Shown: one piece after another, positions 46,942 through 57,349 of the stretch
Numbering within the stretch: position 1 is the stretch's first letter
Layout: the number at the start of each line of letters is the position of its first letter
Origin: Cryptomeria japonica
Taxonomy: Eukaryota; Streptophyta; Pinopsida; Cupressales; Cupressaceae
NCBI RefSeq assembly: GCF_030272615.1
Contig: NC_081405.1
Location: forward strand, 476,683,508 to 476,747,507
DNA length: 64,000 bases
Direction of reading: 5' to 3'
Made by a program: the position numbers and the translations under genes
The notes under the pieces: model-generated
The model's database searches: none
The model's input: the letters and a program-made list of their open reading frames with translations, nothing else
What the model was told of the DNA's origin: nothing

Positions 46942-48042
46942 TATTGGCATTTTTGATGATTATGTTGTGATTGTCATTGATGGACACACACTTGCATTGA
47001 GATCACTTTTGTATGTATAAGTTAAAGCTCAACTGGTATTTGTTCCCAACCGATATGATGCATTATAGTCTTTAGACTATTGGTGTTTTGCAGAAATTGT
47101 TTACCGATCTGAAGTGGTATATTGACCCCTAGCGGTTTGAGGATCTCAAGTGGTACGAAGGATTAAAGTGGCAGAACACATATTTCCTAGTCTTCATTTT
47201 GTCAAAATGGCAACCGGTATTCTGTATGAACCGATAATACTCTGTGATGAGTTACCAACTGACATTTTTTGATGAGTTACCATCCACTGATTGTTTGACG
47301 GTGCCGACACTTCAACGGTGCTTTTTGTGTCATGTTACAGAATATGTCTAGATGCATTGAACCTAGGAAATTGTATTGTAATCCTATTGGACTAACATGA
47401 AATTAGATTCCTTTATAAGGACATCATGTCTAGGGTTTTAGGTTGTTGCTTGGGTTAAAGGTGGTTGATGAGTTAGAGAGAGTGTGAATGTGTAGGAGAC
47501 TGAAGTAATGTTGGAATGCATTAGGAACGACCTATCAAGGATCTAACCAGGCAATCTGTGCTATTAGCTAGATCACTCACTTGTTGATTACTCACATCTT
47601 TGACAATCTGAAGCCCTTAACCGGGTAGGCCCAAAATCCTTTTGTAAATCCTCTAACAAGGTGGTTCACATCTATGGATCTAAAATCCTCTAGCAAGGTA
47701 GTCTTTAATCGGACTTATCTCCTAACAGAGATTGAGATTCCTAATAGGATCTGTCCTGGTAAAGAACATTGAATGACCTTAACCAGTCTGACCTTAACCG
47801 GTCTAGTTACTTGTGAGTTCCATCTCACCATGGTTTTTCCCATTTGGGTTTCCATGTCAAAATCTCTTGTGTTATGGTTTTTGTGCTTCTGTGGGTGAAT
47901 CCATAATTTTCTATTTGGTTTGCATGTGTGCTAACCGGTTTGTCTGCTAAACTCTTTTACCGGTTTGTTGTTAGTCTAGCAAAGTGTTTAAGTACATTGA
48001 TTTTTGGCATACTAATTTAGCCCCCCCTCTTAGTATTCATCA
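46942..48042 (+). repeat. 5' LTR of element D
   Basis: 1101 bp, collinear with 53431-54553. The first bases read TATTGGCA where the 3' copy has TGTTGGCA, a mutated terminus. It ends TTAGTATTCATCA. Confidence 0.88.
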
Positions 48043-48044
48043 AT

Positions 48045-48056
48045 TGGTATCAGAGC
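48045..48056 (+). other. Primer-binding site of element D
   Basis: TGGTATCAGAGC, the exact complement of the initiator-methionine tRNA 3' end used by copia elements. Confidence 0.85.
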
Positions 48057-48092
48057 CTACCTTTCTATAAGTTTAACCACTTCGAAAGAGAT

Positions 48093-49370
48093 ATGGGGGA
48101 ATACACATTGAGGGAACTTACTCATTGGCTCACTCAGTCTGAGTAAGCCTATGATGATCTTATGGTCAAATATAAGGCCTCTCAAGCAAAAAGGAGAGAA
48201 CATGCTGAAAAGATGATGGAGCTATCTAAAAATAGTTCCTCTGATGAAGTGGACATGGAAGCCCTAATCCAAGAAGTAGAAAAGATGAATGAATCCAATT
48301 CCAATCTGAGAAAGGAGTTGGAAGGACAGTTTATCTAAATGTGCCAAGAGCTTGAGGACTGAAGGAAAGTTGAAGATCTGGTCAAATACAAAGATCATGA
48401 AAACTCCAAACTGAAGCAAGAGATCAATGTCCTAACTGCTCAACTCCATGTGAGCAAAGTGGAAAAGGAAGACATGCAAGGAGAACTGAACATTGCCATC
48501 TTTGAGAATGAAAACCTGATGGAAACAAATGCTGCTATTTCCAAACAACTCTCTGAGTCAAAGGAAATACTTGCTAAGTTCAACAAGAGTATTGTTAAGC
48601 TAGAGCAAAAGCTTGAATCTACCAAACCTGTCAAGAATACTGATGGACATGGCTATTTTGGTCATGAGGAAGGTGAGACCTCTAGTACAAATGCTGGAGC
48701 ATCAAAGAAACAACCGACATCAAAGGATAAAGGTAAGCAAAAGTTTAAACCAGTTTGCTTTAACTGTCTTAAAGAAGGACATACTGCCAATGTGTGTAGG
48801 AGTAAGGCTTACAATAATTTTCCTTATTTCTAAATGATAAGCCTAGATCCTATAAATTCAATGGTAACTATTATGCATGCAACAAGTTTGGGCATAGAGA
48901 ATCTAAATGCAAGTCTGTTATGAACAACATTGGAAGATATCCTCAGAGGACTCGAGGAGTTGGGTACAGAACCTTTTGTGAACTGGAATCACAACTAGTT
49001 TAATACCTTTAATCATCAGTCTGGAAGTAGTGGTTATCAAGCAGCAACCGGATGGAGAGGAAATTATTTGATCTGTCATGGTCATGGTCACACAGCTACA
49101 ACTTGCAGGAGGAAGAATGGTAACATGAATAATGGACCTTGGAGAGCACCTGGAATGGTCTGCTATCATTGCAACAAACTGAGTCACATTGCAAGATTCT
49201 GTAGAAGTAGAAGGAGTATATCGGATGTTATACCGGTCACTCTGGAAGGAAAGATTGATATTGACACTGTTCAAGCAGATATGAACAAAACCTGGAAGAA
49301 GAAACCAGCGGTGTTGCAAGAAGAACCGGTTTTTGCACCTAGTGTGGAAATAATTGAACCAACAAACTAA
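48093..49370 (+). pseudogene. Element D gag-like protein with zinc knuckles
   Basis: ATG at 48093 (MGEYTLRELTHWLTQSE, then a stop). The N-terminal 250 codons are helical and charged (KMMELSKNSSSDEVDMEAL, KEDMQGELNIAIFENENL), a coiled coil rather than a UBN2 capsid. Four CCHC-type knuckles follow: CFNCLKEGHTANVC (complete, about 48757), YYACNKFGHRESKC (first Cys is Tyr, about 48873), LICHGHGHTATTC (first Cys position also Tyr, about 49068), and CYHCNKLSHIARFC (complete, about 49161). Two frameshifts surround the second knuckle. It would bind RNA; particle formation would need another element's capsid if the coiled coil does not substitute. Confidence 0.72.
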
Positions 49371-49814
49371 ACATCATAAAAGCCTAGGGGGAGCAAATGG
49401 TGAAACACTACGAACCCCTGGTTTACACCGGTAAAAGACCTTAACTGGTATGTGATACTTGTCATTTGGCAGAAGACCAGAAATGGTAACAGGCAAATTA
49501 GGGTTTACGCCCTAATGGTGGAGCATTTATTAGAGTAGGTGAGGAATATGTTTAAAATGAATTTTCAAATCATTTCTCACTATCATTTTTTTGAGTGAAG
49601 AATTTTTTCAAGTGCAGAGCGAAGAAAAAGTGATTTGTGTTGTGATTCAAAGAAATCTCAAAACCCTAAAGAAGATTTAGAAGAAAATATCAAACAGTCA
49701 AGAGAAGAACTCAAAGCAATGATTCAGCAACTGACGAAGTGGAAGGCAAAGTGGAATTTGCAAGCCCTAAATTCTTGATTTCTGAAAGGTATTTCTCAAG
49801 TTTTCTATTTTATC
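49371..49814 (+). other. Element D spacer between gag-like ORF and ORF2
   Basis: Non-coding. It includes a short G-rich tract (CCTAGGGGGAGC) at about 49384 and a purine-rich leader before the ORF2 ATG. No protease was seen. Confidence 0.5.
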
Positions 49815-52800
49815 ATGGCTTCTGCATCTCATGATAGTTCTAGCGCAATTGTCGATTCTATGGATTTCATATAATGAAAGTCAAAATATAATGCCTTGTC
49901 TCAAGTACCAACTGGTGTAATAGTGGAAGAAGGTATTTCTAATTATATAGACTACAAAATCAAAAACCTAGGGTCTCTTGTGATCCATTCGCAGCTAGGT
50001 CTATTCTGTGGGAAGGATAAAAAGATCAAACTAGAGTATAGCATCTTGGAGAAGAAGAAGCTTCACAATGTGGTTTACTTCCTAGAAGATTTTACAGATG
50101 ACCACATTAGAATCATTCTAAGTAGAGTTCATGGTAACAAGATGTACCTAGAGTGGACGCATGATATCACACCACAAGCTATTCATGTTGTCACCAGTTT
50201 CTACAATATAGGGGAAGTGCCAACCCTAAGGAAGGTCAACAAGATGGAAATGTCCAAACTCACCAGTTCAATGAGCGACTCACGTGGCATGACCATCAAC
50301 TCAATCAAGGATGATTTGGTCAAGTATGCCTACATGGTGATAGGCTACCGGACATTCTCTACCAGCAGAATTAACTCTGTATCTACTGCAGCGGTAAATG
50401 TTGCTTACTAGATGATCAAAGAAGATGCATCATTTGATCTGTGCACCTATATGCAAAGACAAATTATGTTGAATCTTAAGTCAATCAAATAGGATAATGC
50501 ACTAAGATTCAAGTTTGGACAACTACTAGTAGGTTTATTCTTCTACTTCCAAGGTTATTTCCCAAGAGTTGGGGATATTTAGAGGTCTATCAACCAACCG
50601 GTTACCAAGCAGATCAAAGAGAGCCTACAAGAAGTTGGAACTGGTTACCCTGAAGTTCTAAACAAGTACTTTGATGAGTTTAGGTGAAAGATCAGACAAA
50701 GGATAAGGATATCCAGTGACATTGTCAAGAAATATGAAGAAGATATCTGCTTTATTATCAATGTGGATGAACGCATAATGGAGGCCGTTGAGCCCAGACA
50801 GGAAGAAGTAGAGCCTATGGGCTATGAGGTGATGTATGATATGTTAGATGGGTATGCTTCTACCCTAATCGCCTCACCTCTTGATCCTAAGGAAAAGAGA
50901 ACCGACACCTATCTGGAAAGGGTTGCACCGGTTGTAGAACCTCATGAAAAGAAAGGAAAGGTAGTGCCTTCGGCATCGGTACTGGTTACTGCAGCCAATC
51001 CCAAAGTGACCAAGTAGTCACCTGCAAAGAAGAAACCAGAAGCAGCACCTACCAAAGTCTTCGAGAGGAAGAGGAAGACAAGGAATAACTCACCGGACTC
51101 AGAAGAAACTGTGTCTGAGGAAAAAACCAAGAAGACAAGACAAGCAAAGAAAAAGACAAAGAATTAACCGGCATCATCGGCACCAGTAAATATTGACATT
51201 TCTTCCTACAAACCTTTGACACATTGTCAAAGAACCATCAAAAATATTAGGAGAAAAGTGTTGAATGATTTGATTGATTATTTTGATGATTTCAATGATG
51301 ATGAAAAGGAAGCAGTTGAACAAGAAATCATTAAGTATTTATGTGTTAATGACCAGTTGCCTTTAGAAATTAGATCTGAGACACCAAATTCTTTGCATAA
51401 TTCCTTAGACAATAAATGGTGCATTGCCATAGAAAAGGAACAGGAAATGAGAGAGAAAATTTTTGCTCAACATTTTCCTGATGTATCAAATTCAGAACTT
51501 TTCAAAGTTATGAATAAATACAAAGGCCTCTTCTTCATGAGAAGAAGGAGACTCCTGTTACTGGAAGGAAAGAGTCAAGAAGTGATAAAGAATACACACT
51601 CTTTCTCAAGAAGCTCTTAAGATGCATCAAGTGGCTGAAGCCAACAGGAAGGCTGAGCAAGAACCAGCAATAACAAAACCAGATGAAGTTTTTGATAATG
51701 AAGGAAACTCGGTTACTGAACTGACAAAAACTATTGATGTCGATGCTCTAGATGTAGAGGATGTTTCTCAGGATACACCATCAGAAGCAATAGGACAGGA
51801 GAAGCAGGCTGAATAGGTAGAAAAGAAAAAGGAAGCAGAGGACAAAAAGGAGGAAGCAAATAAGCAAGCGGAGAAGAAGAAAGCAGAGGAGGATAAAGAA
51901 GAGGAGAAGATAAAGGAAGCGGAGAAGGAGAAAAATAAGGATGAAGAGGAGAAGAGGAAAAATGAAGAGGAGAAGAAGAAGAAGGATGAAGAGGAGAAGA
52001 AGAAAAAAGAAGAGGAGAAGAAGAAGAAGAAGGATGAAGAGGAGAAGAGAAAGAAAGAAGAGGTAAAGAAGAAGGATGAAGAGGAGAAGAGGAAGAATGA
52101 AGAAGAAAAGAAGAAAAAAGATGAAGAAAAGAGAAAGGAAGAGGAGAAGAAGTAGTAGGAAGAGGAGCAGAAGAAAAAGGATGAAGAAGAAGAGAAGCAG
52201 AGAAAAGAAGAGAAAAGGAAAATAGAAGAAGAGGAAAAGAAAGAGATAGAAGAGGAAAAGTTAAGAGCTACAGAGAAAGAAGAAGCAGCAAAAAGCAATC
52301 AGATGGAGACTCCTAAGGCAACCGGTAGTCAAGCCAAACCGGTTGACCTCACTAGTCCTATTGGCCTCCAGTCTACAAACAAAATGGAGCTGCTATAGAG
52401 AATTAAGGTTGCTCAAGAATGCCTTGAAGTGTTAAGGAGGAAGAAGGAGCAAGATGTGATCCAAGCTGCGGTGGACACTCTTACTGGTTTGTTACCTGAC
52501 ACAAACCTCCCCAATATTGATTCATCATTGGCACAATTGAAGCTCCTATGCACAGTAGTGGATGATCAGGTGCAAAGCCTAGAAGAGGTAGGAGAGGAAA
52601 ATGCCAAGAAAGAGCATCAAAAGTCTCTCAAAATTGCCCTAGTGAAGAAGCTTAATGAGCTCCGGTCCGAACTACAAAATGCACAAAAAGATATAAGGAA
52701 TGCTCTGGATGAGGGGAATCTACTACTGAGTAAGATTTGCCAACCCTATCTATTATGTGATGATGTGCTTGTTTAGAAGAAAAAGCTACAAACTGACTTG

Positions 52801-53120
52801 CAGTTATATATGAGCACCTTCACGCCACTGTATGACTCTTTTTCAACTTATGAGCAGACCATTCACCGGTTTCATATCCAATCTGCCAAAATAAAGTTGG
52901 AAATCAGCAACTAGACTTGAGATTTGCAGGAACTCCAACTGGTTCTACTCCCATGCCTGCAGATACTTTAGAAATGCTATCTCAATCTAGATGCCTTAAC
53001 AATGACTCAAGAGATGAGCACAATTGACACCATGGAAGAGTAGGTCTCCGAGATGCAGATAGAGAAATAAGTAGCTACCTCCCTACTTGAGTCTTGGTCC
53101 TTATCTATGAAACAATTTTG
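49815..53120 (+). pseudogene. Element D ORF2: large accessory protein with PMD-like start and K/E coiled coil
   Basis: ATG at 49815 (MASASHDSSSAIVDSMDF). About 1100 codons with scattered stops and one frameshift near 51600. The N-terminal 300 codons are globular: LGLFCGKDKKIKLEYSILEK, FLEDFTDDHIRIILSRVHG, GNKMYLEWTHDITPQAIHVV, then RTFSTSRINSVSTAA. Basic Pro/Lys-rich stretches (SPAKKKPEAAPTKVFERKRK) could be nuclear signals. At 51815-52280 there is an extreme Lys/Glu run, which by composition would form a long single helix or coiled coil. The last 200 codons are helical (LAQLKLLCTVVDDQVQSLEE). No enzyme motif was seen. It occupies the place of pol. The function is unknown. Confidence 0.7.
51815..52280 (+). 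repeat. GAGGAGAAGAAG-type low-complexity tract in ORF2
   Basis: Purine-only coding tract, AAG/GAG codons in irregular units of 24-30 bases. The reverse strand is open as a Ser/Phe-rich shadow only because of composition. Confidence 0.8.
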
Positions 53121-53418
53121 AAGGACTTTAAATCCATTTTTGACAAGTTTCATTCTTTACTATCATAAACACTTATTATTTTAATGAAATAGGGGTTAGT
53201 CTGTAATATTTTGTTGTCATTGTTGGCAAAGGGGGAGAAGTATAAATTTTGAATGTTTTGATGTATACTTTCATGTTATTTCTGTTAAGAAGTACTATAC
53301 ATTGTATTTTCTGCAAAAGAGATAGTGTATATGCTTAGGGGGAGTAATTTTGATTATGGAATATTTTAGTTGTAAAACACTTAGATGTCAAAATTTCCTA
53401 AGTGTTGCTATCAATGCC

Positions 53419-53430
53419 AAAGGGGGAGAT
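53419..53430 (+). other. Polypurine tract of element D
   Basis: AAAGGGGGAGAT before the 3' LTR, in a context identical to Copia-B. Similar tracts occur at about 53228 and 53334 in the non-coding interval 53121-53418. Confidence 0.82.
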
Positions 53431-54553
53431 TGTTGGCATTTTTTATGATTATGCTGTGATTGTCATTGATGGACACACACTTGCATTGAGATCACTTTTG
53501 TATGTATAAGTTAAAGCTCAATCGATATTTGTTCCCAATCGGTATGATGCATTATAGTCCTTAGACTATTAATGTTTTGCAGAAAGTGTTTACCGATCTG
53601 AAGCAGTATGTTGACCCCAAGCGGTTCAAGGATCTCAAGCGGTACGAAGGATCAAAGTGGCAGAATACATATTTCCCAGTCTTCATTTTGTCAAACTAGC
53701 AACCGGTATTTTGCTTAAACCAGTATTTTGTATGAACCGGTAATACTCTGTGATGAGTTACCAACCGACATTTTGTGATGAGTTACTATCCACCGATTGT
53801 TTGATGGTGCCGACACTTCAACGGTGCTTTTTGTGTCATGTTACAGAATATGTCTAGATGCATTGAACCTAGGAAATTGTATTGTAATCCTATTGGACCG
53901 ACATGAAATCAGATTCCTTTATAAGGACATCATGTCTAGGGTTTTAGGTTGTTGCTAGGGTTAAAGGTGGTTGATGAGTTAGAGAGAGTGTGAATGTGTA
54001 GAAGACTGAAGTAATGCTGGAATGCATTAGGAATGAGCTATCAAGGATCTAACCAAGCAAATCTATGCTATTAGCTAGATCACTCACTTGTTGATTACTC
54101 ACATCTTCAACAAGTCTGAAGCCCTTAACCGAGTAGGCCCAAAAGCCTTTTGTAAATCCTCTAACAAGGTGGTTCACATCTATGGATCTAAAATCCTCTA
54201 GCAAGGTAGTCTTTAATCGGACTTATCTCCTAAAAGGAATTGAGATTCCTAACATGATCTGTTCTAGTAAAGAACATTGTATGACCTTAACCAGTCTGGT
54301 TCCTATTCTACAGATAGTTACTTATGAGTTTCATCTCACCGTGGTTTTTCCCATTTGGGTTTCCACGTCAAAATCTCTTGTGTTTTGGTGTTTGTACTTC
54401 TGTGGGTGAATGCATTATTTGCTATTTGGTTTGCATGTGTGGTAACCGGTTTGTCTGCTAAACTCTTTTACTGGTTTGCTATTAGTCTAGCAAAGTGTTT
54501 AAGTACATTGATTTTTGGCATACTAATTCACCCCCCCCTCTTAGTATTCATCA
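53431..54553 (+). repeat. 3' LTR of element D
   Basis: 1123 bp, starts TGTTGGCATTTTTTATG, ends TTAGTATTCATCA, followed by TTCTC. Confidence 0.88.
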
Positions 54554-54760
54554 TTCTCAATTTTGAATTCTTTTGTTGATTTTTCAAGTTTTTGGCATGT
54601 TGAAGTTGGGTTTTCACATTTTGTCATTAGAGATAGGATCCTGTCTCATACGACAAACTGTTAAAGTTTATTTTGTCATTTAGGGTCATGAGTTTTGTCA
54701 TGCTACACCTACCCTTCTATTGTACAACAACATTCATAAGAGACCATTTTGTCATCCTGT
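54554..54760 (-). other. Tat-C continuation between D and Tat-B
   Basis: Homologous (inverted) to about 34360-34590 of Tat-A, including a TCATACGA motif at 54646 and repeated TTTTGTCAT. No gene. Confidence 0.65.
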
Positions 54761-56416
54761 GTGAGGGAAAAAGCGAGACTAGGTTAACATGCCCTAATCC
54801 TACCTCTTGTCACACATTACGGAATATGAAAGAGCCTAGAGGTATCGCACAATTGGGTACTTCTTTTTGTGAAAGAGAGAGCCACGGGCTACCTATTAGG
54901 GTTTCTATTCCTTTGTTGTAATTGAAAGGTAAGATTGTGCAAGTCCAATTCCTAACCCTAGAATGTAAGTATGAACTAATAACAAGATTGCAGAATTGAA
55001 CTTAAACAATGTAAAGTTGTAAATACCAAGATAAAACAAAAATGCAAATGCGTACCTGGAGTCAAAATCTGAGTGGAAATGTTTGGGATGGGGGCGCGGA
55101 CGCCACTGTCCTGATTCTGCACCTGAAACTGCACCTGAAACTGCTGTTTTGCACTCTGGAAAACTGTATGAAATCCTGTCTATCAGGAGGACCAGGGCAC
55201 CCAGCGCATCTGTCCTAGGGACCAGGGTGCCCAGCGCCCCTGTCCTGACAGGACCAGGGCACCCCACGCCCCTGTCCTGGTATTCTGCTCTGCAATTTGG
55301 TGTGGAGTGCTGTCTCGACCTGCTTTTCCCGGATCTGTAACCTGCGGCGTTGTCCGAGTCCTGAAACCTGCACTTATATCTGAAAAGGGTGTTTGGGCGG
55401 CTATATAGGGTTTTGCCTTAGTCAAACCCCCGCTTCAGTGATTTCCACCTCCACGAATAGCCAAGTTGTATTGTAAAAGTAATGTGTGTGCAGACCTTGT
55501 GTGTGTGCAAGATCTAAAATGCAAGTAAGCAAACTAGAGCAACCTAGAAAGTAAACCCTAATTGCTTGTAAATGATAATGTAAATGCTCTAAATCAAGAT
55601 GCAAAGTGATCTAAAGCATGAATAAATGAGATATTGAAGCTTATGCAAAGACATGAAAACAACATGAAATCATACCCAACCCTCAAGGGAGGGGTACAAG
55701 CCAATCTTCAGTCGGTAATCTCCTATTGTTCTTCAATGTCTTCCAAGCCCTAAATGGATGAATGGAATTGATAAATGCTTGATAGAGGGATGTTGTAAGT
55801 TGTTGAAGTCTTCAAAGTTCTGCTCTTTCGCTACATATGAGGTTCCTATAAACAAAATTCAGATCCCTTCAAATGAAGAAAGAGAGCTCTTATGTATGAA
55901 ACCCTAGGTCGCAATTTCATCTTTTGGCTGACCTAGAGATTGAATATCCCACCAACTTCTTGGGGTTAAGCTTTATTTTATGATTGGATCGCACTCCTAA
56001 AATTTTGGGAAAAATGTCCGGGACCGTGTGCACTCCGGGCGCCATGGTCCCGGCAACTTTTCACCAAATTTTCAGGGCCGTCAGATATGATGATTTTAGA
56101 GAGAATCCTGAAGTTACAGGTGATTTCGAGATGTTTTGACCCCCGAAATCAAGCCCCCAAGTTCAAAATAGGACTTAATTAGGGTTTTCGATTAGATGAT
56201 GTATTGGAGGAACCACATGAAAAGGGGCACACTTTAATGAAAGGGCCCGACTTTATGATGTGAAGGATGATGAAATAGGACCTTAGACCTAATTAATTTG
56301 ATTAATTAAGTGCTAAAGGGGAAATGTAATGCAAAATGCAACTGCGCCAAGGCGGGTGCTAAACTAGGTGTTAAATTGTACTGCCTTAGCAAGTGCATAC
56401 AAATTACGACGCTACA
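54760..56416 (-). repeat. 3' LTR of Tat-B
   Basis: About 1657 bp; minus strand starts TGTAGCGTCGTAATTTG directly after a G-rich polypurine tract. No second copy is in the window, so the extent rests on the polypurine tract and on the junction with Tat-C. TATATA at about 55402-55407 is a possible TATA box. It includes the GC-rich repeat at 55183-55283. The LTR family is unrelated to that of Tat-A and Tat-C by eye. Confidence 0.68.
55183..55283. repeat. GC-rich tandem repeat in the Tat-B LTR, three units
   Basis: Three units of about 33 bases, consensus GGACCAGGGCRCCCAGCGCC followed by YCTGTCCT. They are markedly GC-rich against the AT-rich surroundings. Related motifs occur at 56025-56060 and 57146-57244. 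Confidence 0.75.
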
Positions 56417-56432
56417 TTTAGCCCCCACTTTA
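56417..56432 (-). other. Polypurine tract of Tat-B
   Basis: Minus strand TAAAGTGGGGGCTAAA immediately before TGTAGCG. The adjacent 56433-56996 is non-coding and would contain the PMD-B promoter. Confidence 0.7.
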
Positions 56433-57077
56433 GCGGTCATATGAGTACTACGTGCATATGCAAGCTAAAGTACAGAAAGTAAACATCATTTGAAAAAGGA
56501 TATATCCATAAGTTGTCAGACGAAGCCCCCAGCAGTATCTGCAGTACACAGTTAGGAACCGCACCCTACAAAACACCCGTTAGATCACAAAATCATCTAG
56601 TGCTTACTAAGGAAGGTGATGAAATTTGCGAGTAGCTATATGCCCCCCCTGTTTCGAATTGCTTATTAGGGAGGTGAAATAGGGTAGCATGTTTACTTAC
56701 GACAAATTGTGTAAGAGAGTATTGATGAGGGATGTTCACTGAAAAGGTTTCATTAGAGCACTTTTTGGAACATCCCGAGAGTAGGGGAGCAAAAGTATGA
56801 TTCCTACGCAACAAACGGTTCAAAAATCGCATCTCCCAAACTCAAGTTATGATGAAATGAGTGATAGAGGAAAATTCGGATTTTGAAAGTAAATGTAAAA
56901 GAATGAAAGTATATACCTTTGAAAGTGACATTTGCATTTGTCACTTTGTTGATTCTGATTACTGTTCATTACAGCGGAGCCCACATAGCCATCATCATGC
57001 CTTCACGATGACCAGAGCGTCCCATGAGGATTGAGATCATGCGACAGGCCATGATCGACAACGAGCCACTGGACGAG

Positions 57078-57349
57078 GTGAGTTGACTGAACTTTGACTT
57101 TTGATTTTCTGCATTTTGACTTTCTGTGATCGTTTGCGGGCCTTGGAACCCGACCGTGGGTCCCACACAAGGCGCCCTAGTCCCTGTGGGGTGCCATGGT
57201 CCCTTCAGGGCGCCATGGTTCCTGACAGGGCGCCATGGTCCCAATCAAGACTTGGCGAGAGATGCCAGGGTTAGCATACGATGTTCGACAGTTTGCATGA
57301 ATGATTTTTGATGATTGAGTACTAATTATAGTTATTTTTTGTGATGCAG
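57078..57349 (+). other. Predicted intron 1 of PMD-B
   Basis: GTGAGT donor, polypyrimidine-like ATTTTTTGTGATGCAG acceptor, phase 0 on both sides. It contains a GC-rich repeat (57146-57244) with three GGCGCCATGG-type units. Confidence 0.7.
57146..57244. repeat. GC-rich short tandem repeat in PMD-B intron 1
   Basis: Units of about 21 bases around GGGCGCCATGGTCCC at 57180-57244, with a more diverged start. The same core occurs at 56038-56053 in the LTR-side region. Confidence 0.7.

Larger units (their letters stand above)
46942..54553 (+). mobile_element. Element D: LTR retrotransposon without pol, with gag-like ORF and large ORF2
   Basis: 7612 bp. LTRs are 46942-48042 and 53431-54553. The duplication TTCTC occurs on both sides (46937-46941 and 54554-54558, exact). 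The primer-binding site is TGGTATCAGAGC and the polypurine tract AAAGGGGGAGAT. The interior has a zinc-knuckle ORF and ORF2; I looked for protease, RT, RNase H and integrase motifs and saw none. It is therefore non-autonomous. Both ORFs carry stops. Confidence 0.88.
44536..54760 (-). mobile_element. Tat-C: partial Tat element, inverted relative to Tat-A
   Basis: Visible parts are the 3' LTR (44536-45661), the region upstream of it (45662-46936) and its continuation after element D (54554-54760). All are inverted homologues of 34320-36830 of Tat-A. No PMD or pol part is visible because Tat-B interrupts it at about 54760. It is the host of both D and Tat-B. Confidence 0.8.

Noticed and set aside
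51768-52298. A Ser/Phe-rich open frame of 176 codons on the minus strand
   Set aside because: It is the composition shadow of the GAG/AAG-rich tract of D ORF2, without any domain.
54182-54579. Hydrophobic short frames in the 3' LTR of D
   Set aside because: They lie entirely within LTR sequence, are not open in the 5' LTR copy, and their hydrophobicity follows from T-richness.
55183-55283. CRISPR-like array
   Set aside because: Units abut without spacers of equal length, and the context is a plant LTR.
55083-55425. Open frames of 80-120 codons on both strands in the Tat-B LTR
   Set aside because: They are open because of the GC-rich tandem repeat; no conserved motif, and they lie within an LTR.
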